The notes beneath the pieces are model-generated. The model was not told the origin of the DNA, did no database searches, and saw only the letters and a program-made list of their open reading frames with translations. Shown one piece after another: positions 24,423 to 31,599 of a stretch of 64,000 bases of DNA. The stretch is from Sphingomonas sp. (GTDB lineage: Bacteria; Pseudomonadota; Alphaproteobacteria; Sphingomonadales; Sphingomonadaceae), in contig NZ_JAIXHL010000002.1 in the NCBI RefSeq assembly GCF_030145815.1, forward strand, positions 124,001 to 188,000. The letters run 5' to 3'. Position numbers and translations under genes: made by a program. Within the stretch, counting starts at the first letter, position 1. Each line of letters begins with the position of its first letter.

Positions 24423-26018
24423 TTGAAACCCGCGAAGAATGGATGGCCTGATGGCTCGGCCTCCAAAATGATGCTCTTTATCGCACAGTCTCTGCGCGAA
24501 ATGCTCACGCCTACGAGCTACGAGAGTTTTCGGGTTTCAACTCTCGATCTCAAATCTCGGCTCATAGAACTTATCGTCCTTACGCGAGACGTATCACAGG
24601 AGCGCGTTCCTCCTGTCTCATTAGAACCAGCTCTGAAGGAACTCAAAACGTCTCTCTCTCATGACATAGTCGCCGAGGAGTTACTTAGCAATGAAATCGA
24701 GCTATTTAAACTAAAATGGCCAGCGGATATTAAATTGGGCGCCCATATAACTGAACTAGAGAGATTTCTTGTTTCACTAACCCGGAAAGTCGATGGCGCA
24801 TACACTAAGTCCCTTCAACAAAAGATAATAGATCTTAGCGTCGATGCAAAAGATAAAGAAAAAATAAGATCCACACTCAATATTTTCTGCTCAAATTTAA
24901 TAAACGAAGGATACTCTCGTCAGCATATACTTATGCAGGTCGAAAATAAATTTTTCTCAGGCGACATTAAAAAGATAGAGCGGCGAACGCTATCGTCATT
25001 CTTTTCAACATTTGACTTTCGGAAACGAAACTATGTTGTCACGGTGCCAGTTTCAACAAATCTAGCATCATACATAAGAAAGATTAGCTTAACCAATTTT
25101 GTTGTTACAAAATCTGATGAATTGGACGAAGGCACCAAAGCAAGTCTGCAGTCAAGGTCCCTCCTGACTGCACATAGGTATATCCAAATCAAAACTTCGC
25201 AACTTGACGAATACAGCGCTTTAAGATTTGCGAATGACGCCCTATCCTCAGTTGTTGCCATGACATACCTAGGCAAAAAGAACGTCATTCTAAATTGGGA
25301 ACAATATGGACACATAAAAAAAGAGCGATCTCGCTCAGGAATATTACTGGACTTAGAAAATATCGCCCTTCAGAAGCATAGCCCCGTCTTAGGAAGAGGC
25401 TTAGCCAATACCCTGAAGACGCAGACGAAGCAAATTCTTCAATCGTTCACAACAGAGTCAACCGAGAGAGTATTTAACACAATTAATATGGCCTCTTTAT
25501 CTCAGACTTTCCCTAGGCCGGAAAATCAGATTATTACACTATGGTCCGCAATAGAAACTCTTTTAAGCGACCCGCCTCGCGGAACTGCTCGCGTCGTACA
25601 TTACGTCGATTCCCTAACGCCCTGCATTTGCTCAAAGTACGTTAGAAGGTATTTAATCGGCTTATTTGATGACCTGAGGGCAAACTACCCCAAACATACC
25701 AAAGCATTCTTCAGGAGGGGCGAGTTCGATCAAAATATAGACCCATATACCAATTTCACGAAGCTGATCTTCGATCCAGCGATGAAGGGTCTACACCGCC
25801 AATTTTGCGAGCCATTGGCACAAAATCCACTCGCACTTTACCGCCTGTGGAAGGCTGAAAAAAACTTCAACGATCCAAAATCTTTTCTAAAATCCCTAGA
25901 ACAACACGAACTTAGAGTTCGATGGCAGCTCCATAGAATTTATCGCGTTAGGAATCACATAGTGCATAGCGGCCAGATTCCGAGATTTTTTGGACCCGAT
26001 AGTTCTGAACACGTATGA
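24423..26018 (+). CDS. AT-rich Apea-like HEPN protein (main frame, frameshifted at the 3' end)
   Basis: About 531 residues in DNA clearly richer in A and T than its surroundings, with many ATA, AGA and TTA codons, so recently acquired. The N-terminal 350 residues are helical and unrecognised. The C-terminal region has ENQIITLWSAIETLLSDPP and RVRWQLHRIYRVRNHIVHSG, whose RNHIVH is the R-x4-H active-site motif of HEPN ribonuclease-like domains, in the Apea-like arrangement. The frame stops at 26016-26018, but the expected last helices continue in the +1 frame after a run of six T at 25986-25991. TTG start at 24423 with GGGAGGG 8 bases upstream; GTG 24393 and ATG 24468 are alternatives. HEPN proteins often serve in defence or toxin systems; here that is a possibility only. 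Confidence 0.65.
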   Translation: MKPAKNGWPDGSASKMMLFIAQSLREMLTPTSYESFRVSTLDLKSRLIELIVLTRDVSQERVPPVSLEPALKELKTSLSHDIVAEELLSNEIELFKLKWPADIKLGAHITELERFLVSLTRKVDGAYTKSLQQKIIDLSVDAKDKEKIRSTLNIFCSNLINEGYSRQHILMQVENKFFSGDIKKIERRTLSSFFSTFDFRKRNYVVTVPVSTNLASYIRKISLTNFVVTKSDELDEGTKASLQSRSLLTAHRYIQIKTSQLDEYSALRFANDALSSVVAMTYLGKKNVILNWEQYGHIKKERSRSGILLDLENIALQKHSPVLGRGLANTLKTQTKQILQSFTTESTERVFNTINMASLSQTFPRPENQIITLWSAIETLLSDPPRGTARVVHYVDSLTPCICSKYVRRYLIGLFDDLRANYPKHTKAFFRRGEFDQNIDPYTNFTKLIFDPAMKGLHRQFCEPLAQNPLALYRLWKAEKNFNDPKSFLKSLEQHELRVRWQLHRIYRVRNHIVHSGQIPRFFGPDSSEHV

Positions 26019-26190
26019 ATATCTCAGAAGCGCGATCGGGCCAATACTAGGGAGAGCGAGCAGCGCCGGACGACGCTCATCAATAAATCAGGTGGTCTCT
26101 GAAATCGGCTTTGAATATGCGATGATGAAATCCAGCCTTAAGTCTAAGGCTGAATTCTCCACTGACGATATTATCCGATATTACAAATAA
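25990..26190 (+). pseudogene. Out-of-frame C-terminal piece of the HEPN protein
   Basis: Sixty-six codons in the +1 frame overlapping the end of the main frame: IVLNTYEYLRSAIGPILG, then INQVVSEIGFEYAMMKSSLK. The pattern, a helix directly after the HEPN motif and a second EIG-EY helix, is what normally follows HSG in Apea-like HEPN domains. Removing one T from the T6 run would give PRFLDPIVLNTYEYLR as a continuous reading. Either the gene is frameshifted, or the ribosome or polymerase slips here, or the base call is wrong. AT-rich like the main frame. Confidence 0.6.
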
Positions 26191-26212
26191 GGGATCGGCA
26201 TGCGTTTCACAC

Positions 26213-28018
26213 TCATAAACCCACCCCAAACGCCTCCACCGGCAGCGCCATGATCGTCTCCGCGCCGCTTTCGATCTTGCGGCGCAGCGCGCCGGCGTTG
26301 GGCATGATGCGGTCGGCGTAGAAGCGGGCGGTGACCAGCTTGGCTTCGTAGAACGCCTTGTCATCATCGCCTTCGGCCAGTGCCGTCACAGCCGCGTCGG
26401 CCATGCGGAGCCACATCAGGCCGATCGCGACGGTGCCCATCAGCTCCATGTAGCTGTAGGCGCCGGCGCCGACCTGGTTGGGGTCCTTCATGCCGTTGGC
26501 CATGAACCACATGGTCGCGGCCTGAAGCTGGCCATTGGCCTTTTCGAGGGCTTCGGCGAGGTGGGTCAGTTCGGGCTTCGCCTTGGCGGCGGCGACCTCT
26601 TCGGCGACGATGCGGAACAGGGTCTGGACCGCGCGGCCGCCATTCTGGGCGAGCTTGCGGCCAACCAGGTCCATCGCCTGCACGCCGTTGGTGCCTTCAT
26701 AGATCATCGCGATGCGGGCATCGCGGACATATTGCTCCATGCCCCATTCGGCGATGTAGCCATGGCCGCCATAGACTTGCTGGCTGTCGGTCGCGATGCG
26801 GTAGCCGGCGTCGGTGCCGACGCCCTTGATCACGGGGGTGAGCAGGCCGATCAGGTCGTCGGCGAGCTGACGCTCCTCCTCGCTCGCCGCCTTGTGCGCC
26901 AGGTCGACCTGGAGGCCGCCCCACAGGCACAGGGCGCGCAGCCCCTCGGTCATTGCCTTGGCCTCCATCAGCATGCGGCGGACATCGGGGTGGACGAAGA
27001 GGGTGTCGGCCTTTTCCTGTGGCTCGGCGGCGCCGGTGAGCGCGCGGCCCTGACGCCGATCGTGGGCGTATTGGACGGCGTTCTGGTACGCGACTTCGCC
27101 GATGCCGAGGCCCTGAAGGCCGACGCCGAGGCGGGCGGCGTTCATCATGATGAACATGGCGGCGAGGCCCTTCATCTCCTCGCCCACCAGCCAGCCGGTC
27201 GCGCCGTCATAGTTCATGACGCAGGTCGAGTTGGCGTGGATGCCCATCTTGTGCTCGATCGAGCCGCAGGAGACGGCGTTGCGCGCGCCCAGGCTGCCGT
27301 CGTCGTTGACGATGAACTTGGGCACGACGAACAGGCTGATGCCCTTGCTGCTCTCCGGCGCGCCCGGCGTCTTGGCGAGGACGAGGTGGATGATGTTGCT
27401 GGTGAGGTCATGCTCGCCGGAGGAGATGAAGATCTTGGTCCCCGTGATCGACCAGCTGCCATCGGCATTGGGGGTGGCGCGGGTCTTGATGAGGCCGAGA
27501 TCGGTGCCGCAATGCGGTTCGGTCAGGTTCATCGTGCCGCCCCATTCGCCGCTGACCATGCGGGGGACGTACTTTTCCTGCTGCTCCGGGCTGCCCTTGG
27601 CGAGCAGCGCCTCGATCGCGCCATGGGTGAGGCCGGGGTACATGGCAAAGGCCATGTTGGCGGAGATCATATATTCCTGGAACGCGGTCGAGACGACGTG
27701 GGGCATGCCCTGGCCGCCGAACTGCTCCGGCGCGCTGAGGGTGCCCCAGCCGGATTCGACGAACTGGTTGTAGGCTTCCTTGAAGCCGTCGGGGGTGGTG
27801 ACGCTGCCGTCCGCGTGGCGGGTGCAGCCCTGCTGGTCGCCGCTATGGTTGATCGGGAACAGGACCTCGGCGACGAACTTGCCGCCCTCTTCGAGCACCG
27901 CGGTGACGGTGTCGGGGGTCGCGTTGGCGAAACCGGGGAGGTTGGCGTAGCGGTCGATCTTGAGCACGCGATCGAGCACGAAGCGGGTGTCGCGGACGGG
28001 GGGATTGTAGCGGGGCAT
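26213..28018 (-). CDS. Acyl-CoA dehydrogenase, FadE/DmdC-like long form
   Basis: A 601-residue FAD enzyme introducing a trans-2 double bond in acyl-CoA. The N-terminal domain holds LSAPEQFGGQGMP, the FAD/substrate motif MNLTEPHCGTDLGLIKTRA, and TGTKIFISSGEHDL; the catalytic Glu lies in MIYEGTNGVQAMDL. A C-terminal extension of about 130 residues (LAEALEKANGQLQAATMWFM) marks the long subfamily that includes DmdC (methylmercaptopropionyl-CoA dehydrogenase) and several fatty acyl enzymes, so the chain substrate cannot be named. It lies 15 bases after the MerR regulator gene in one operon, under the palindromic operator. Confidence 0.92.
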   Translation of the reverse strand: MPRYNPPVRDTRFVLDRVLKIDRYANLPGFANATPDTVTAVLEEGGKFVAEVLFPINHSGDQQGCTRHADGSVTTPDGFKEAYNQFVESGWGTLSAPEQFGGQGMPHVVSTAFQEYMISANMAFAMYPGLTHGAIEALLAKGSPEQQEKYVPRMVSGEWGGTMNLTEPHCGTDLGLIKTRATPNADGSWSITGTKIFISSGEHDLTSNIIHLVLAKTPGAPESSKGISLFVVPKFIVNDDGSLGARNAVSCGSIEHKMGIHANSTCVMNYDGATGWLVGEEMKGLAAMFIMMNAARLGVGLQGLGIGEVAYQNAVQYAHDRRQGRALTGAAEPQEKADTLFVHPDVRRMLMEAKAMTEGLRALCLWGGLQVDLAHKAASEEERQLADDLIGLLTPVIKGVGTDAGYRIATDSQQVYGGHGYIAEWGMEQYVRDARIAMIYEGTNGVQAMDLVGRKLAQNGGRAVQTLFRIVAEEVAAAKAKPELTHLAEALEKANGQLQAATMWFMANGMKDPNQVGAGAYSYMELMGTVAIGLMWLRMADAAVTALAEGDDDKAFYEAKLVTARFYADRIMPNAGALRRKIESGAETIMALPVEAFGVGL

Positions 28019-28033
28019 CTCTCTATCCTGTTC

Positions 28034-28465
28034 TTATTTGATCGGTGCGGCGCGGCCTTCGAGGACCGCGATGAAATCGTCGAGTTCGGCAATCGCGGCG
28101 TCGATATCGACCTTTTGCCGTTCCAGCAGCGCGATGCGCGCGCGGCATTTGTCGAGCGTGACCTGATGCTGGGTGCGGCGTTCGTCGCCGACATCGTAGA
28201 GGTCGATCATCTCGCGAATCTCGGCGAGGCTGAAGCCGACGCGCTTGCCGCGCAGGATCCAGGCGAGCCGGGCGCGGTCGCGGTGCGAGTAGATGCGCTG
28301 GAGCCCGCGGCGCTCGGGGCTGATCAGCCCTTCATCCTCGTAGAAGCGCAGCGCGCGTGCGGTCACCTCGAACTCGGCGCACAGGTCCGAGATCGAGAAA
28401 CTCTCCTTGTCCGGCCGCGCTTCGATCGGGGCGAAGCTGGCGACGGCTTTCAGTTTCGTTGCCAT
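28034..28465 (-). CDS. MerR-family regulator of acyl-CoA degradation
   Basis: A 143-residue MerR protein. The N-terminal HTH reads FSISDLCAEFEVTARALRFYEDEGLISPERRGLQRIYSHRDRARL (in part), followed by the wing RGKRVGFSLAEIREMIDLY and a long dimerisation helix with little beyond it, so there is no large effector domain. This resembles the LiuR-type group that controls branched-chain and fatty acyl-CoA catabolism. The ATG at 28465 lies 20 bases from the operator, and the upstream in-frame ATG at 28501 would sit inside it. First gene of the operon with the acyl-CoA dehydrogenase; likely autoregulated. Confidence 0.85.
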   Translation of the reverse strand: MATKLKAVASFAPIEARPDKESFSISDLCAEFEVTARALRFYEDEGLISPERRGLQRIYSHRDRARLAWILRGKRVGFSLAEIREMIDLYDVGDERRTQHQVTLDKCRARIALLERQKVDIDAAIAELDDFIAVLEGRAAPIK

Positions 28466-28484
28466 GCGGGCGAATTTAGTCGCG

Positions 28485-28502
28485 GTTGACGTTAACGTCA
28501 AC
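28485..28502. promoter_or_regulatory. Perfect 18-base palindromic operator before the MerR gene
   Basis: GTTGACGTTAACGTCAAC is its own reverse complement. It lies 20 bases before the MerR ATG and overlaps the stop codon of the lipoprotein gene. Symmetric A/T-cored ACGT half-sites are the style of LiuR-type MerR operators. A near copy precedes the SDR gene at 12.88 kb. Confidence 0.75.
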
Positions 28503-28998
28503 TACCGCAGAGACGGACTCCTTCTGCGCTTCTGAGTGCCTCTGCTTCTGCCGCCGATTCACTCAGGCGTTCGACTTCCAGCGCCGCGAACGACGCACGC
28601 GGGCCACACAGTTTCGCGCAGGCGTCGGGGACGTTGGCGGGGAAGGTGATGCGGTCGCCGTCGAACTTGGCGTCGAAGCTGCAGGTTTCGCCGTTGCGCC
28701 CCTTGAACTCGATCGCGAGGGTGGAGCCGGAGCGGGCGGCGGTGCCGCGGCCGGTGCAGCTGACCTTGTCGCCATAATCGACGAACGCGCCGACGCGATA
28801 AGCAGTGCCGTCGGGCACGACGCACAGCCGGTCGGTGTCGCGGGCATAGAGGCCGGTGACGTCGCTCGCCTTGGGATCGCGGACGAGGCCGCGCTCGATC
28901 GCGGCGGCTTCGAGGCTGGGCGGCGTGGGCGATGCGCCAGGCTGCGGCGCGCCGCCCGAGCAGGCGGCGAGGAGGAGGGTGGCGAGGATCGCGGAATT
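28498..28998 (-). CDS. Lipoprotein with 5' end invaded by a repeat
   Basis: The recognisable part is about 166 residues: a hydrophobic stretch ending in a lipobox (ILATLLLAACSGG, Cys codon at about 28962-28960), then a Cys-containing body (DTDRLCVVPDGTAYRVGAFV; GDKVSCTGRG; NGETCSFDAKFDGDRITFP; DACAKLCGP). No ATG, GTG or TTG lies in frame between the lipobox and the repeat at 29.0 kb. The nearest in-frame start is a GTG at 29178 overlapping the hisI stop, which would add about 60 repeat-encoded residues before the signal. The repeat itself supplies a GGGGGAGG near an ATC at 28989. Family unknown; secreted outer-membrane or periplasmic anchoring is expected if translated. Confidence 0.65.
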   Translation of the reverse strand, partial: NSAILATLLLAACSGGAPQPGASPTPPSLEAAAIERGLVRDPKASDVTGLYARDTDRLCVVPDGTAYRVGAFVDYGDKVSCTGRGTAARSGSTLAIEFKGRNGETCSFDAKFDGDRITFPANVPDACAKLCGPRASFAALEVERLSESAAEAEALRSAEGVRLCGS

Positions 28999-29157
28999 CC
29001 TCCCCCAACGGGGGAGGTGGCAGCGCGCAGCGCTGACGGAGGGGCCGCCGCGAAGACGGCGGAATTTTGCCGAGATGCTGACCGCCCTCTGCGGGGCGGC
29101 CCCTCCACCACCGCCTTCGGCGGCGGTCCCCCTCCCCCAGCAAGCTGGGGGAGGATT
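28995..29157 (+). repeat. GC-rich palindromic element, family 'GGAGGTGGCAGCGCG' (copy B)
   Basis: About 163 bases with end hairpins CCTCCCCCAACGGGGGAGG and CCTCCCCCAGCAAGCTGGGGGAGG (20-base limit: arms CCTCCCCCAGC / GCTGGGGGAGG). The interior matches the element at 23.0 kb on the other strand. It lies between hisI and the lipoprotein signal sequence and is the likely reason the lipoprotein lacks a normal start. Confidence 0.88.
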
Positions 29158-29174
29158 GAAGAGAGCCCCTCCCC

Positions 29175-29534
29175 TCACCCGCGCACCAGCTTGCCGTTCT
29201 CGATGCGGCGGAAGAAGCAGCTCGGTTCGCCGGTGTGGCAGGCGGGGCCGGCGGGGTCGACCTTGAGCCACAGCGCGTCCTGGTCGCAGTCGATCCGCGC
29301 CTCGACCACGCGCAGGACGTGACCGCTGCTCTCGCCCTTTTTCCACAGCCGCTGCCGGCTGCGCGACCAGAACCACGCCTCGCCGGTGTCGAGCGTCTTC
29401 GCCAGCGCATCGGCGTTCATGTGCGCGAGCATCAGCAGCTCGCCGGTCGCGGCGTGCGTCGCGACAGCTGTGATCAGCCCGTTGGCGTCGTAATTCGGGT
29501 TCAGGTCGAGCGTGGAATCGCGGGGGTCGGACAT
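29175..29534 (-). CDS. hisI: Phosphoribosyl-AMP cyclohydrolase
   Basis: A 119-residue enzyme of histidine synthesis opening the adenine ring of PR-AMP. Motifs [26 protein letters not shown] (in part), [11 protein letters not shown], the metal site DCDQDALW and the C-terminal [12 protein letters not shown] are all present. The length fits the monofunctional HisI form, without the HisE pyrophosphohydrolase domain. Start at the ATG at 29534 gives [15 protein letters not shown]; the upstream ATG at 29570 adds a poly-Gly leader. No other his genes are nearby. Confidence 0.94.
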   Translation of the reverse strand: MSDPRDSTLDLNPNYDANGLITAVATHAATGELLMLAHMNADALAKTLDTGEAWFWSRSRQRLWKKGESSGHVLRVVEARIDCDQDALWLKVDPAGPACHTGEPSCFFRRIENGKLVRG

Positions 29535-29690
29535 GGCGATGTGCTTACCCCCTCCCCCGTCGTCCGTCACCCCGGGCCGTGGCGTTCGCGCGGCTCGCAG
29601 GTTCTACATTCGCTTGCTGGGCGATCGTCGCCTGTATCTCCCGTGCCTGCATTAGCCGCCAGGCCGCTTTCCACGGCCCGCAAGCCCCCG

Positions 29691-31475
29691 TCAGATCCGC
29701 ATCATGTCGAGCCAGCCGGGTTTACCCTGCCACACCGTCGCGAAGGCGCGATCGGCGGCGGCGGCTTCGACGACATTGCCGAGTTTGCGTTCGGTCTGGG
29801 CGAGGCCGTAGAGCGCGAGGCCGTTGTTCGGGGCTTCGAACAGGGCGGCGAGGAAGGCACCCTTTGCCTCGGAATAGCGGCCCGCCTGATAATAGGCCGC
29901 GCCGAGCGACTGGGTGACAGGGTAATACCAGAAGGGCGGCTCGCTATAAGGGATCGCCTTTTGCAGCTCCGCCGCGCGGGCGAAATGGGCGATGGCGGCG
30001 TCGGGATCGGACTGTGCCATCGCGCGGCGGCCCTTTGCGACGTCGATCGCGAGGCGGACGATGAGCGGCGCGGGGAAGCCGCCCGCCTCCATCTTCACCA
30101 CATCGGGGCTGGTGGCGAGGCGCTGCATCGCCGCGATCTCGGTGTCGAATGCGGTGGCGTCGGTATCGGGCGCGTGGGCGACGGCGCGGGCGTAGCGGCG
30201 CATCGCCTCCACATAGGCGAGCGGGTGCAGACTGGCGGTGCGGGCGAGCGCCTCGGCGCGCGGCGCATATTGTGCGAGCGCGAAATAGGGCGCGGCGTAG
30301 ATCGCCTGAACCCAATAGAGTTCGCGGCCGCTGTCGATATCGACGATCTCGGCCAGCCGGGCGGTCTGGCGCAGGATGGTGGCGGCGTCGCCGGTCATCT
30401 GGGCCGAGGCGAGCAGGAAATGGACGTTGTGCGGATAATAGCCGTAGCGGACGAGGCCATCGTCGCCGGCTTCGCGCAGATAGGCCTCATCCGCCGCGAC
30501 CGCTTCGGCATTGGCAGCGATCGAATCGGCGTAGCGCCCGAGGCGGTAATAGATATGCGCGGGCATGTGGACGAGGTGGCCGAGCGCGGCGGGGCCAGAG
30601 GTGCGCAGGCGATCGGCGGCGGCCTCCGCCTTCTTCGGCTGGGGCAGTTCGAGCAGGTGGATATAGAGGTGTGACGCCTGGGGGTGGCGCGGGCTGCGCG
30701 CCATCACGGTTTCGATCAGGGCGACGGCGTCGCCGATCAGCGGGCGCGGCTTACCGGCCGCGTCCTCCCAATAGTTCCAGGGGCTGGTGTTCATCGCGGA
30801 CTCGGCGGCGAGGACGGCGAGGTCGTCGCTCCTGGGATAGGCACGGGCGGCAGCGAGCATCGCCTTTGCATACGCCATGTCGAGCGCGGCGCGGTCGGCA
30901 CCGGGCGCACTGGAGTAGCGCGCGGCCTGTGCGGCGATCAGCTGGCGGATCGCGGGGTTGGCGGTAGCGGCGAGCTGCCGCGCTTTGGCGATGGCCCTGA
31001 GTGCGGCACGGTTCTGGGCGTCATCCATGCCGGCGTTGATGTTGGGGCCGTTGGCCATCGCCTCGCCCCACCAGCACATCGCGCAGGACGGATCGAGCTG
31101 TTGCGCGCGCCGAAAGGCGCGGATCGCGGCGGCGTGGTTGAAGCCATAGGACAGCGCCAGCCCCTGATCGAACCATGCGCGGGCGGCGGAAGAGATATCG
31201 CCGAGCGGGAGATCGGAGGGGGCGATGCCCGAATAAAGGCCGGGCGTGCGGGTTGCGCCGGGATGGGTTTCGGCGAACGCTCGGGCGAGTGCGAGGCGGC
31301 TGGCGAGCACCGATTTGCTGGCGTCGAGACCGCGACAGGCGAGCCGACCCGCGCGGGTCGGATCGAGCGCGGCGAGCATGGCGTCGGACAGCGGCGCCGG
31401 GCTGCGACTCGCCGATGCGCTGCCGAGCGTGAGCAAGGCGCCGATGACGGCGGTGGCCTTGAGATGTCGGCGCAT
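29691..31475 (-). CDS. Exported tetratricopeptide-repeat protein
   Basis: A 594-residue periplasmic protein with a Sec signal (RRHLKATAVIGALLTLGSASA). TPR-like helical pairs run through the sequence: AARAWFDQGLALSYGFNHAAAIRAFRRAQQLDPSCAMCWWG (in part), later SHLYIHLLELPQPKKAEAAADRL and HMPAHIYYRLGRYADSIAAN, and a final set near the end (QSLGAAYYQAGRYSEAKGAF, NNGLALYGLAQTERKLGN). The HMPAHIYYRLG motif is typical of a family of secreted TPR proteins of unknown function. No enzyme motif is seen. Isolated from its neighbours by about 120-base gaps. Confidence 0.82.
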   Translation of the reverse strand: MRRHLKATAVIGALLTLGSASASRSPAPLSDAMLAALDPTRAGRLACRGLDASKSVLASRLALARAFAETHPGATRTPGLYSGIAPSDLPLGDISSAARAWFDQGLALSYGFNHAAAIRAFRRAQQLDPSCAMCWWGEAMANGPNINAGMDDAQNRAALRAIAKARQLAATANPAIRQLIAAQAARYSSAPGADRAALDMAYAKAMLAAARAYPRSDDLAVLAAESAMNTSPWNYWEDAAGKPRPLIGDAVALIETVMARSPRHPQASHLYIHLLELPQPKKAEAAADRLRTSGPAALGHLVHMPAHIYYRLGRYADSIAANAEAVAADEAYLREAGDDGLVRYGYYPHNVHFLLASAQMTGDAATILRQTARLAEIVDIDSGRELYWVQAIYAAPYFALAQYAPRAEALARTASLHPLAYVEAMRRYARAVAHAPDTDATAFDTEIAAMQRLATSPDVVKMEAGGFPAPLIVRLAIDVAKGRRAMAQSDPDAAIAHFARAAELQKAIPYSEPPFWYYPVTQSLGAAYYQAGRYSEAKGAFLAALFEAPNNGLALYGLAQTERKLGNVVEAAAADRAFATVWQGKPGWLDMMRI

Positions 31476-31599
31476 GGTTCCCCTCCCCCGATGTCGACCG
31501 GGCGGAGGGTATCAGATGCGGGCGGGGGGTGGAATGGCGGGATCTACCGTCTCAATCCTTCCCCGCCCAGGCGGAGGATTGGCGAACGGAGGAGTGGGC

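Noticed and set aside
24393..26190. A complete transferred island with integrase around the AT-rich gene
   Set aside because: Only this one gene has the foreign composition; no integrase, direct repeat or tRNA is next to it.
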